DNA of 44,196 bases, from the NCBI GenBank assembly GCA_023138875.1, contig JAGLOO010000018.1, forward strand, positions 1-44,196. Direction: 5' to 3'. Under the pieces are notes generated by a model, which saw only the letters and a list, made by a program, of their open reading frames with translations, was not told where the DNA came from and searched no databases. The position numbers were made by a program, and so were the translations under genes. Position 1 is the stretch's first letter; each line of letters begins with the position of its first letter. Positions 34,211 to 43,060 of this stretch are shown one piece after another. This DNA comes from Bacteroidales bacterium. Its GTDB lineage: Bacteria > Bacteroidota > Bacteroidia > Bacteroidales > GCA-2748055.

Positions 34211-35376
34211 GCTCCGTTCGATTCAAATCCATTGACATTCTCAGGGCACTCACCATGCTCCTGATGATCTTCGTGAATGACCTGTGGACCCTCACCGACA
34301 TACCCGGTTGGCTGGGTCACAAGGCAGCTCAGGAAGATGGCCTGGGACTGGCCGATATAGTCTTTCCTGCATTTTTATTCATCGTGGGACTATCCATCCC
34401 GCACGCCATCAGGGCCAGGTTTAAGAATGGCGATTCCAGAATCGTGGTACTCAGGCATATCATCGAACGCACCCTTGCCCTGTTGATCATGGGTGTATTT
34501 ATGGTCAACCTGGAAAATATCGATACAGAAAAACTCATATTCAGCAAATACATCTGGCAGATATTGATGACCCTTGGATTCTTTTTAATCTGGAATATTT
34601 ACAAGGGAAATATATTCTGTGTAATTTCTCCAACTGTTATGAAACTGGCCGGATGGATGCTCCTGGTCTTTCTCGCTATCGTATATACCGGAAGGAGTGA
34701 AGGTGGATATCACTGGATGCGTTTCCACTGGTGGGGCATCCTGGGACTGATCGGGTGGGGATACCTGTTGAGTGCACTGGTTTACCTGGGGCTGGGCAAC
34801 CGCCCGGGCTGGATAGCCATCATATGCGCCATCCTCTATCTTCTAAATATCAACGAGTTCACCACACCATTGGCTTTCAGCATCAGGATGGTTGTCAGCG
34901 CTTCCAACTATGCCAGTGTGATGACCGGGATGCTGGTAACTGCTCTATTAATCAGGCTGAAGGAAAAGGATATGTTGCAGCACCTGGTACCTTTATTACT
35001 GGGCATATCATTAATTCTTATGGTATTTGGATTTTTAACCCGGACTGTCTGGGGGATCTCCAAGATCCTGGCCACTCCATCGTGGACCGCCATCTGTGCC
35101 GGGATCAGCACCCTTTTCTTTGTAGCCCTCTATTTACTGACTGATAAGCTTGGAATTACCCGGTGGGCCAATGTGTTCGCACCAGCAGGATACAGTACCC
35201 TGACATGCTACCTGGTCCCGTATTATGTATATGCCCTGGCAGCGATGACGGGCCTCTCCATACCAGATGCGTTAACTGCCGGAATGGTTGGTATCCTGAA
35301 ATCATTGATCTTTTCCATCCTGATCATCCAGTTGACAGGGCTGCTGTGGAAGTTAAACATCCGTTTGAAGATCTGA
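34207..35376 (+). CDS. DUF5009 / HGSNAT-like membrane acyltransferase-type protein
   Basis: This 389-residue multi-helix protein has about ten to eleven membrane segments. The opening RFKSIDILRALTMLLMIFVND and the segment DIVFPAFLFIVGLSIPHAIR are diagnostic of DUF5009/heparan-alpha-glucosaminide N-acetyltransferase-like proteins, which are related to acyltransferase-3 enzymes. The start is GTG (34207): an in-frame stop at 34195-34197 excludes longer forms, and GTGA overlaps the TGA of the GH20-like gene. The pairing suggests work on amino sugars: acetylation of glucosamine residues and hydrolysis of hexosaminides. This is inference from context. Confidence 0.86.
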   Translation: MSSVRFKSIDILRALTMLLMIFVNDLWTLTDIPGWLGHKAAQEDGLGLADIVFPAFLFIVGLSIPHAIRARFKNGDSRIVVLRHIIERTLALLIMGVFMVNLENIDTEKLIFSKYIWQILMTLGFFLIWNIYKGNIFCVISPTVMKLAGWMLLVFLAIVYTGRSEGGYHWMRFHWWGILGLIGWGYLLSALVYLGLGNRPGWIAIICAILYLLNINEFTTPLAFSIRMVVSASNYASVMTGMLVTALLIRLKEKDMLQHLVPLLLGISLILMVFGFLTRTVWGISKILATPSWTAICAGISTLFFVALYLLTDKLGITRWANVFAPAGYSTLTCYLVPYYVYALAAMTGLSIPDALTAGMVGILKSLIFSILIIQLTGLLWKLNIRLKI

Positions 35377-35420
35377 TTATTTCATCTATTTTAGTAAGTA
35401 TTTAAACCGGTAACCTATTC

Positions 35421-36089
35421 ATGCGTTTTTCCCTGCAACCTGAACAGCGTCCTGAGCACAGGATGCACACTGTAAGTATCGATGAGATACTTACTCTTGG
35501 TGAAAGAGATCCGGAATCCAGGCCTCCCCTGGAAAACTACTTTTCTCCAACCCGAAGAGAAGCATTTACCAAGGATTACCTGCATTATCTGAATAGCGGG
35601 CTGTTGGATGCAAAGCATGGGAAACTTGACAGCGATCAATACCTGGTATTTGTGCTGTCATTCCAGTTTACGGCACCACTGCTGGAAATCCCGGCAGAAA
35701 AAGAGCTGGGATTGTTTTACCGCATTCTTCAGAAGACCTATAAGGTCGATGAAATTGATCTGAACCTGCATTTCAGCCTGGATCAGCTTGAAGAAGAAAT
35801 GGTAGACGAATCGGAAGCACTGGCCACATTTCGCCATGAGCTGGAAGAAACCTATAAGGGTTTCCGTGAAGTAAAGCAGAGTGTTCAGAAACGGTTGAAG
35901 AGAGATGCCATTGAATCCATCATGCTGTGGCAGAAGGATCATACCTTACCTGCACTGGCCGAAGCGTTTGGGCGTAGCATTGTGATCCCCTCTTTCTTCT
36001 CGTTTGTGGATAAAAAGCTGGTATCGTTTTACAGGGGAACCACTGAGGGGATCACATACCGGGTGGCTGTCCCTGAAGAAATTGACTAA
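35421..36089 (+). CDS. Hypothetical protein, 222 residues
   Basis: No family recognised. The protein has no signal peptide or membrane segment and is acidic and largely helical. Notable stretches are SIDEILTLGERDPESRPPL near the N-terminus, a charged region LDQLEEEMVDESEALATFRH, and ETYKGFREVKQSVQKRLKRD, probably a coiled coil. The frame is intact and codon use matches the neighbours. It lies 44 bp after the acyltransferase-like gene and 11 bp before the decayed TolB-like gene, so it is probably part of the same transcript. Confidence 0.7.
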   Translation: MRFSLQPEQRPEHRMHTVSIDEILTLGERDPESRPPLENYFSPTRREAFTKDYLHYLNSGLLDAKHGKLDSDQYLVFVLSFQFTAPLLEIPAEKELGLFYRILQKTYKVDEIDLNLHFSLDQLEEEMVDESEALATFRHELEETYKGFREVKQSVQKRLKRDAIESIMLWQKDHTLPALAEAFGRSIVIPSFFSFVDKKLVSFYRGTTEGITYRVAVPEEID

Positions 36090-36100
36090 TAAAGGTTATT

Positions 36101-36809
36101 ATGAAAACCACACATTGGGTATTGCTTTTTCTGATTATCATGTTACATTCCACATCCGTTGCACAGTTCCAGGGCCCGAAGACCGGGTTTTTCCAGGGCT
36201 TTACCGATATTGGAACACCCGGCATTCCGGGTACAGTCAATTACAGTGAACCGCTCCAGGAGTACCAGCTTTCAGGTTCAGGCAATAACATGTGGTTCGG
36301 TGAAGATAGCTTCTCCTATTTATGGAAGAAGATGGGAGGAGATTTTATAGTCCAGGCGCAGGTACAGTTTCTGGGTGAAGGGACAGATCGACACCGAAAA
36401 ACCGGTTTGATGATCCGGGATGGATTATCACCCGATGCAGCCCATGTGAGCTGCGTTATCCACAGAGATGGACTCACTGCCTTTCAATACCGCAGTAAGG
36501 CCGGTGAGGATATGGAGGATGGACCCGAACGGAAGCAATCAAACACAGCTTACGTTTGATAAATACAACGACTGGTTTCCCCATCTGTCACCGGATAACA
36601 GGTGGATCGTTTTTCTTTCCTTTCCGGAGGAAGTTCCAGCTGATTCTCATCCTTTCTATAAAAGGGTATACCTGCGTATCATGTCGGTGGATGACCTGGA
36701 ACCGAAGGTGATCGGATATGTTTACGGCGGACAGGGTAGCATCAATGTTCCCAGCTGGTCACCCGACAGCCGCAAGATCTCCTTTGTTAGTAATGGAATA
36801 TTTGATTGA
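36101..36809 (+). pseudogene. Decayed TolB-like exported beta-propeller gene
   Basis: Two frames hold the two ends of one protein. The first frame (36101 to ~36530) gives a signal peptide (VLLFLIIMLHSTSVAQ) and a concanavalin-like domain with FSYLWKKMGGDFIVQAQV and HRKTGLMIRDGLS. The second frame, shifted by +1 from ~36515 to 36809, starts at IWRMDPNGSNQTQLTFDKYN and has FPHLSPDNRWIVFLSFPEE and YGGQGSINVPSWSPDSRKI, the closing blades of a WD40/TolB-like propeller. Most propeller blades (I estimate 300 or more residues) are missing at the joint, which falls in GTGAGGATATGGAGGATGG. A large deletion plus frameshift makes this a pseudogene. Confidence 0.85.
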
Positions 36810-36823
36810 TAAACAACTTCAAA

Positions 36824-36843
36824 TGAGGTATTACTTTACCTCA
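36824..36843. terminator. Weak bidirectional hairpin between convergent genes
   Basis: TGAGGTA/TACCTCA (36824-36830 with 36837-36843, 6-nt loop) lies between the decayed TolB-like gene and the convergent MFS gene and overlaps the MFS stop codon. There is no strong T-tract, so termination is only suggested. Confidence 0.35.
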
Positions 36844-38002
36844 ATGACCTTATCGAAATGATAATCAGGTAGATTGTGCAGACCAGAAGAACCAGTATGC
36901 CACCATTGATATAGAGCGACATAGAATATCCCACAAGGAAGGGAATTAGTGCTCCACCCGAGATGGCCATCATCATTAATCCTGAGATTTCGTTGGCCCT
37001 GTCCGGCATTCTTGCCACCGTGAGGGAAAAAATCAGTGGAAATATGTTGGATGCACCCAGGCTGACGATGAAGATAATCACCCAGGCGGATGTTTCACTG
37101 GGTGTAAAGGCAAGGGCAACAAGGGATAGCCCAAGCAAAACGGAAGAACCAATAAAAAACTTATTCGACGCAATTCTTGTAAGCAGAAGGGCACCGGTAA
37201 AAGTACCGACCATTTTTGCCAGGAAATAGAGTGATTTGGCATATTTGGCAGCATCTTCCCCAACACCAAATTTACCTGAGAGAAAGGTGCCAATGTTTGA
37301 ATTGATGGCCACATCGATACCCACCACGGCGAAAATTCCCAGCACCATCAACAACACGTAAGAGTTGCCCAGCAGGCCGATGCTTGACTTCAGAGTCGCC
37401 GGTTCCCTTTCCGGTTTGCTTTCTTCTATCTTTATCATAGAGAGCCAGATCCAGGAGAGAATGGTAATCAGTGCAAAAAGGTAGAGTCCGTATCGCCATG
37501 AGCCGGGAGAATCATCCCCGAGCAGACGTGCAATCCATGGACCAAACATTCCTGCAACGAACGGACCGATCATGGAACCCAGGGCTTTGATAAACTGGGA
37601 GAAACTCAGGTAACTTGATGTCCTGTTAGAAGGCACTACATCCACCAGCAGGGGATTGGCAGACACCTGCAGGATGGTATTTCCAATACCAAGCAATGCA
37701 AAAGCTGCCAGTATAACGGGAAGTGTATTTCCCAGAACAGGCATTACAAGACCAACAGCCGTTATCAGCAGCCCGTAGTTCAACACTCTTTTTTTACCAA
37801 CCTTGTCCTGCCAGACACCCACAGGAATAGATAAAAGGAAAAACCAGATAAGGGCCACAAAGGGGATCAGCTGCAGAACGTATTGAGGTGTATTTGAATC
37901 CTGCCTGAGTTCATCAACTCCCGTTCCGACGAGATCGATGAAGCTCACAACAAAGAATGATAGAAGAACAGGAACTACTACAACAGGGTTGATCTTTTTC
38001 AT
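36836..38002 (-). CDS. MFS transporter, probably for sugars
   Basis: This 388-residue protein has about twelve membrane helices. The loop 2-3 motif is VGVWQDKVGKKRVLNYG, matching the MFS motif A pattern (G-x-x-x-D-x-x-G-x-(K/R)-(K/R)). It resembles FucP-like or sugar:proton MFS proteins found in Bacteroidota glycan clusters (PVLLSFFVVSFIDLVGTGVD opening). It is convergent with the TolB-like relic and divergent from the FAD oxidoreductase relic. With a GH20-like and an acetyltransferase-like gene nearby, an amino-sugar or related monosaccharide is a reasonable but unproven substrate. Confidence 0.88.
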   Translation of the reverse strand: MKKINPVVVVPVLLSFFVVSFIDLVGTGVDELRQDSNTPQYVLQLIPFVALIWFFLLSIPVGVWQDKVGKKRVLNYGLLITAVGLVMPVLGNTLPVILAAFALLGIGNTILQVSANPLLVDVVPSNRTSSYLSFSQFIKALGSMIGPFVAGMFGPWIARLLGDDSPGSWRYGLYLFALITILSWIWLSMIKIEESKPEREPATLKSSIGLLGNSYVLLMVLGIFAVVGIDVAINSNIGTFLSGKFGVGEDAAKYAKSLYFLAKMVGTFTGALLLTRIASNKFFIGSSVLLGLSLVALAFTPSETSAWVIIFIVSLGASNIFPLIFSLTVARMPDRANEISGLMMMAISGGALIPFLVGYSMSLYINGGILVLLVCTIYLIIISIRSLR

Positions 38003-38085
38003 TTTGGAAAAAAGGATTTAGTTTGTAAATATAGGAATTATCAGTTCTTATTATTTTATATTTAATTTGTAACTATAATTCGATT

Positions 38086-39677
38086 ATGCCAAAATCTTAT
38101 CACTTGCTGATATTCCTCAGTGCTTTAATACTTTCCACAGGTTGTCAAAAGGAACTTTTAATTGAATGTGAAAGTTTCGATAATCGGGGAGGTTGGGTGG
38201 TGGATCCCCAGTTCGTTGAGCAGATGGGTTCACCTTACCTGATGGCCCATGGCATGGGTGAACCGGTGGAAAATGCATCAACGATGCTCCGGTTTCCTTC
38301 AAGCGGCACTTATCATGTTTGGGCTCGTACCACAAACTGGGCATCGGAAAAATGGGCTGAACCGGGACGATTCAATATCATTCTGGATGGTATACAATTG
38401 CGGAAAAATATGGGGGCTTACAAAGGATGGGGCTGGAATTATGCCGGGAAAACCCGTGTCGAAGCCGGACCTGCGCGCCTGGAACTGAAGGACCTGACAG
38501 GTTTTAATGCAAGGTGCGATGCCATTTACTTCTGTAACAGGTACAGGGCACCTACCAATCAAAAAGAGCTCTTGTCTGAGTTCAGAGATCGACTCACAGG
38601 AAATACGGAGATTCCGGAAACAACCATGGACTTTGATCTTGTTGTTGTCGGAGGCGGGATTGCAGGATGCGCTGCTTCCATTGCTGCTGCTGAACAGGGT
38701 CTTAAGGTAGCCCTGATCCATGACAGGCCTGTGCTGGGTGGAAATGCAAGCAGTGAGATCAGGGTACATACCCTGGGCATTTATGGACACTTTGAAAGGA
38801 TCCTGAAAATGCTGGATACGGAACATTATCCCAATGGATCACCCGATGCCCTGGTGGATGAACAGAAGCGACACAGGAACATGGAAGGATACCCCAATAT
38901 CCATCTGTTCCTGGAATACCGGGCTTTCAAAGCTCATACAAAAGATATTGCCATTACCTCTGTCGATGCCAGGCATACCTCCGAAGGTGACAAGATAAGG
39001 TTCATTGCACCTTACTTTATTGATTGTACGGGTGATGGCTGGATAGGAGGGCACTTGATGTTGCCGATGGCCATGCAGCCAGGAAGGGTACCTGGCACTG
39101 GGAACTGATAAGCGACAAATTGCACCAGGTGGATCATGCGGAACAGATCAGGGATCATATGCTCAAAGCCATCTACGGCTCATTTTACAACGAAAAACAA
39201 AAACCGGGTACGGAACACCTGAAATTGGAATGGGTATCCTATTTACTGGGTAAAAGGGAATCCAGAAGACTAACGGGAGATTATATATATACTTTTATTG
39301 ATATGCGAGAGTCACACTCTTTTCCCGATTCCGTGGTAGTAGAGGAGAGGGAGGTGGATGTGCACTACCGCCAGGATCTTATAGACTCCGGAAAACCCGA
39401 CTTTCTGACCGATGCAATGTTTTACCCCGTTAAACGGTATTATATTCCTTACAGATCACTCTATTCAAAAAATATCAGTAACCTGTTTATGGCAGGCAGG
39501 TGTTTCAGTTGCAGCCATGTGGGCCTCGGAGGTCCCAGAGTCATGCGTACCACCGGTCAGATGGGAGCTGCTGTAGGCTATGCTGCATCGGTATGCCATC
39601 GGTTGGGCTGTACTCCGAAGGATGTATACCAGGAACACCTGGATGAATATATGGAGCTGGTTCTGACCGCCAATTGA
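38086..39677 (+). pseudogene. Decayed FAD-dependent oxidoreductase gene
   Basis: The first part (38086 to ~39048) gives a lipoprotein signal (LILSTGC), a carbohydrate-binding-like beta domain (~25-165, SGTYHVWARTTNW) and the FAD-binding start FDLVVVGGGIAGCAASIAAAEQG with VLGGNASSEIR and DCTGDGWIG. The second part, in another frame from ~39050 to 39677, continues ALDVADGHAARKGTWHWEL, then AIYGSFYNEK, LGKRESRRLTGDYIYTF and FMAGRCFSCSHVGLGG to the natural C-terminus. At the joint the frame shifts and part of the middle is missing, I estimate 50 or more residues. The original protein is of the FAD_oxidored type common in glycan-utilisation loci. Both halves are otherwise well conserved, so the decay is recent. 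Confidence 0.88.
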
Positions 39678-39680
39678 TAC

Positions 39681-40334
39681 CTATCCTATCCACGAATCCA
39701 CCTTCAGCAGATCAAAAAAGAAAGCACCCTGAATCACAAACCTGACCAGTCGTGCAAGGGCATAGAGTAGAAAGAGCCGGAAGGGAAATTTGAGCATGGT
39801 CACGGCAATCACCACAAGGGAAAAGGGCGTAAAAGGGAATAAAGCAGCGATAACAATGAAAGCTCCACCCCATTTGCCGACAAGCTCAATATAATTGCTC
39901 AATTTCCTTTCTGTATAGGCTTTTACCCTGGGCAACCTGGAGATCCATAATCCGATCTGGTATGAAATAACACCTCCGGTATAAGATAAGATTCCCAGCA
40001 GGGCCAGGTAGGGCAGGGGACTGTTGAATTTCTGGGTCCATACCACAAACAGGTCCACGGGTATCATGCCGGTAAATGATTCTGATATAAAAAAGAGAAA
40101 GATCACAAATCCATCAGAAAGATGGCTTATTAAACCCTGGAATAACCGGTTGTAGTCGACCAGGTATTTCCCTGTCAGGTAGACCAGGAAAACAATAAAG
40201 GCATAAGCAAGGATGATAAACAAGAGATTCCTGCCCACATATTTTAAAAACCCCCTCTCCCTAAGATGAATGAGGACTTCTTTTAACCTCGTACTGGATC
40301 TGTGCGTACTGGCTTTTGTATGATCATTGATCAT
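39681..40334 (-). CDS. VTT-domain (DedA/YqaA-like) membrane protein
   Basis: This 217-residue inner-membrane protein has a basic N-terminal ~40 residues, then several helices (YVGRNLLFIILAYAFIVFLV; later FIVIAALFPFTPFSLVVIAV). The central ISESFTGMIPVDLFVVW and YTGGVISYQIG segments with re-entrant-loop character fit the VTT (SNARE-associated) superfamily, implicated in lipid scrambling or lipid-carrier flipping. The closer subfamily is uncertain. It is convergent with the decayed oxidoreductase gene, 3 bp away. Confidence 0.8.
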   Translation of the reverse strand: MINDHTKASTHRSSTRLKEVLIHLRERGFLKYVGRNLLFIILAYAFIVFLVYLTGKYLVDYNRLFQGLISHLSDGFVIFLFFISESFTGMIPVDLFVVWTQKFNSPLPYLALLGILSYTGGVISYQIGLWISRLPRVKAYTERKLSNYIELVGKWGGAFIVIAALFPFTPFSLVVIAVTMLKFPFRLFLLYALARLVRFVIQGAFFFDLLKVDSWIG

Positions 40335-41115
40335 CAGGGAGCATGCTTGAAATGCCTAATAATTTACAAAAAATCTATTACATTTACTCAATCGTTTTAG
40401 CATTAGTCTCAATTTTTTCAATTATTCTGATAGTGAGTTTAGCTGACTCTGAAATAATTGGAAGCCTTATGGTATTTGGCAGTACGAATAGTAGTGGTGG
40501 ATTTCCCGTTGATGAAGATCGCCAGTTTACTTCTCGAACTGAATTTTATCGCGACTTCCTTTTTTTTCGGTGAAGTAATTATCGAATGAAAATATGCAAG
40601 TTTTCTGCCGGGTGGCTGAAAGTCGCATATCCTTCCGGAAAGAACGCAGCCGCGATTATCGGTTGGAAATGACTTCCATTTATATTCCTGATCCTCCTCA
40701 ATGTATTTTTCGTCGGGAGAATATCCCATTTTTTCGAGACCCTCCATCCTTTTCGTGAAAGGGCCGATAACATCCCATTTTGTCAGCAGTTTATCGGGAG
40801 AATAGCTGACAGATTTCGGTAGAATTGGGCCTTTATAACTCAACTCTTCAATCGTTTTTATTGTTACATTATCCAACCAAAATTCACTTCCTCCGGAGCG
40901 TGGCCTGAAACCGACCCTGCCTGAAGAGTAATGGTAATAGTTGAAGGTTACCTTGGGCGTATTCATGTCTGCGACATAGACATGGCATGCAGTACCGACC
41001 ACTTCATATTTGAATCGTATCCATTTATTAAGTTCAATGGCGGCCTCGCCGGTCAACGGAGTTTTGAATTCTTCGTATAAGGCCCTTCCGGCGGTGCCGT
41101 CACAGTGAGGGTTAA

Positions 41116-41242
41116 CGTTTTGCCAATATGAGTAGGCTGGGATTTCCAAGCCACTTACTTATCAAACCGTTAAAATTTTTATTAAATGTACATACTTTAA
41201 ATAAACCACCGACCCCCAGCTTACTTATATTGGCTGTTGGCG
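41116..41242 (-). repeat. attC-like recombination site
   Basis: This ~127-bp imperfect palindrome has outer boxes CGCCAAC (minus strand of 41236-41242) and, after circularisation, GTTGGCG. Inner 20-nt arms are at 41122-41141 and 41215-41234; they match except at two positions, both able to form G-T pairs. The single-base versus five-base spacers next to the boxes leave unpaired bases of the kind that orient attC. Position after the gene on the same strand is canonical. Confidence 0.78.
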
Positions 41243-41271
41243 TTTCGTTGCTTTTATTCCAATTATATTTT

Positions 41272-42498
41272 TTAATCATCTATTGCTTGATAAGTTAAAA
41301 TCCTAAATTTATCCATATAAGGCAAATAAACAAATGGCGTCATTTGTGTCATTACAATGCCAAATAAATTCTCTTTATAATCAACCCAAAAATATGTATT
41401 TCTAATTCCTGCCCAAAATATAGATCCATCGGAAAATAATTCACCATATTGACCAGCATCAGGTATTAGGCCAACACCTAAGCCATGACCTCTGCCATCA
41501 GATAAAAAACCTTTATTATCAATGGTTTCAATTTGGTCGGTTTTCATTAATTCAACTGTTTTTTGACTAAGGATTTGTTTATTGTTGTAATGCCCATAAT
41601 TTAATAACATTTGTAAAAATTTAGCATAATCTTCAATTGTTGAAACTAACCCGCCACCTCCACTAAAAATCTCTGGAAGTTCCTTATATATTGAATTTTC
41701 ATAGGTTTCTTTGATGATTAATGTGTCATTATCATATGCATAAAAGGTTGCTAATCTATCTTTTTTTTCTTTTGGTACATAGAAATCTGTATCGTCCATT
41801 TTAAGAGGAACAAAAATATTATCAATGAAAAATTCTCTTAAGGTTTGTCCAGATAGTTTTTCAATTAAATAACCTAAAATATCAGTCGAATAGCTATAGT
41901 CAAAAGTACTTCCTGGTTCATGGTACAATGGAACAGTTGATATCTTTTGCACAAATTCTGCAAGGGAGTTAACTTTGTTAAAATCCGCACCTGCTTCATT
42001 ATATTCTTCTGTGCCGTATTTTATTCCAGATGTATGACGAAATAAATCTTTAATTAAAATAGGGGGACTTGTATTTTTAATTAAACTTCCACTCTGTTTA
42101 TCATCATATACCTTCATATTTTTAAATTCGGGTAAGTAGTCTGATAACTTATCGTTCAACCTGAAATATCCTTTTTCATATAAAATCAATGCAGCAACAC
42201 TTGTAACCAATTTTGTCATGGAAGCAATTCCATAAATGCAATTATTTTCCATTGGAATACTATCTACAATATTATTGTAACCATAAGATTTTAAATAAGC
42301 AATCTGGTTTTTCCTTGATATCAAAACAGTTGCGCCAGAAAGTTTACCAGAATTAATATATCCATCTATCATTGTATCAATTCTTGTTAATCTATCTGGC
42401 GATATATTTACATTCTCTAAATCATTCGTCTTGAAATCGCAGCTAACTAAAATTAAATTAACTAATAGTATGGTAATAGTGGAAGTTTGTATTTTCAT
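41272..42498 (-). CDS. Serine hydrolase (beta-lactamase/esterase family) lipoprotein, cassette-borne
   Basis: This 408-residue protein belongs to the class C beta-lactamase-like serine hydrolases (EstB/DD-peptidase type). A lipoprotein signal with LVSC (C20) places it on the envelope. Catalytic SxxK is S93-M-T-K96 (GIASMTKLV), the tyrosine motif is Y201-S-Y (FDYSYSTDILGY, esterase-like in place of YxN), and the third motif is HGLGVGL (~residue 336). Length is usual for the family. Whether it hydrolyses beta-lactams, esters or cell-wall peptides cannot be told. It is the only gene of the inserted cassette, starts 56 nt from the cassette edge, and has a much higher A/T content and more AAA/ATT codons than its neighbours, showing foreign origin. 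Confidence 0.92.
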   Translation of the reverse strand: MKIQTSTITILLVNLILVSCDFKTNDLENVNISPDRLTRIDTMIDGYINSGKLSGATVLISRKNQIAYLKSYGYNNIVDSIPMENNCIYGIASMTKLVTSVAALILYEKGYFRLNDKLSDYLPEFKNMKVYDDKQSGSLIKNTSPPILIKDLFRHTSGIKYGTEEYNEAGADFNKVNSLAEFVQKISTVPLYHEPGSTFDYSYSTDILGYLIEKLSGQTLREFFIDNIFVPLKMDDTDFYVPKEKKDRLATFYAYDNDTLIIKETYENSIYKELPEIFSGGGGLVSTIEDYAKFLQMLLNYGHYNNKQILSQKTVELMKTDQIETIDNKGFLSDGRGHGLGVGLIPDAGQYGELFSDGSIFWAGIRNTYFWVDYKENLFGIVMTQMTPFVYLPYMDKFRILTYQAIDD

Positions 42499-43060
42499 AT
42501 TTTTATAGTTTTAAGTTTTTTTAATACGATAGCTCATTTTGCAATGAACGCCAACACGTATGTAACTTCCTCCGCATTTGATATAAACAGAGCCGAACTC
42601 TGTTCAGAGATTTTTTTTCGGTTCTTTGTGATTCCGTCGTGGAACAAGATTCAGATTGTAGACAAGGCCCATCAAACTTGCTTCGTTTTTTGGGAAGCAA
42701 ACTTCGCCTTCCACCTTGTAATTGCTCCAATCGTTGGAATTCTTAATCAGTGCGATCATGCCGCCGGGCGGAATAGATAAGACCTTTCCATGCGAAGGAT
42801 CTTTTGAGTCGATAATCTTCCCGTCATCGGGCAACGGTTTCATGTCGCGCTTCAGATAGAATTCCCACTGGCCGGCTCCGTTTTCAAAGTCATCCCCAAA
42901 GGAAATTTCATTGACGAATCTAATTTTCTGATCCTTATTTCCGACACCATCATGAGCAAATTGTTTTTGTGACAACAACAGTGCAGTTAGCGTATAAATT
43001 AAAATCGTAAATGATATTTTTATATTCATGCTTTTTCCGTATTGGATTTTTATATGTTTC

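Larger units (their letters stand above)
41116..42554 (-). mobile_element. Integron-type gene cassette inserted in a secondary site
   Basis: A 1439-bp, visibly AT-rich insert has one gene, a 56-nt leader at its 5' side and an attC-like palindrome 30 bp after its stop. On the minus strand it begins TTGGCG and ends AAAACG; the host reads ACGTG^TTAACCC. Circularising the insert restores GTTGGCG, which is exactly complementary to the CGCCAAC box beside the gene. The junctions share only GTT, the crossover triplet of integron recombination, and the host frame is restored by excision. No integrase gene is in the window. The cores deviate from the GTTRRRY consensus, so assignment rests on structure. 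Confidence 0.8.
40439..43029 (-). pseudogene. Secreted concanavalin-like protein gene, split by a gene cassette
   Basis: Exon-like halves lie on either side of the inserted cassette (41116-42554). Upstream half: ATG at 43029, signal peptide (ILIYTLTALLLSQKQFAHDG), FGDDFENGAGQWEFYLK and WSNYKVEGEVCFPKNEASLMGLVYNLN. Downstream half: NPHCDGTAGRALYEEF, KWIRFKYEVVGTACHVYVAD, GRVGFRPRSGGSEFWLDNV and a partial further domain ending YFRVS. Removing the cassette at G^TT joins SYIRV directly to NPHCDG in frame, as in an intact LamG/DUF1080-like domain. There is also a TGA inside the first half (KKNL*TEFGS), consistent with a CGA-to-TGA change. The C-terminus stops abruptly at 40439 next to an AT-rich spacer, so more may be lost. 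I chose ATG 43029 for its signal peptide. Confidence 0.85.

Noticed and set aside
40343-40573. Plus-strand 76-residue frame with one hydrophobic helix
   Set aside because: Its second half overlaps the conserved minus-strand concanavalin-like gene and its N-terminus is an AT-rich spacer; the helix is explained by T-rich composition.
41229-42556. Insertion sequence with terminal inverted repeats (TGTTGGCGTT at both ends)
   Set aside because: The left copy is internal to the insert, 120 bp from the true junction, there is no transposase, and the junction geometry fits a cassette with attC.
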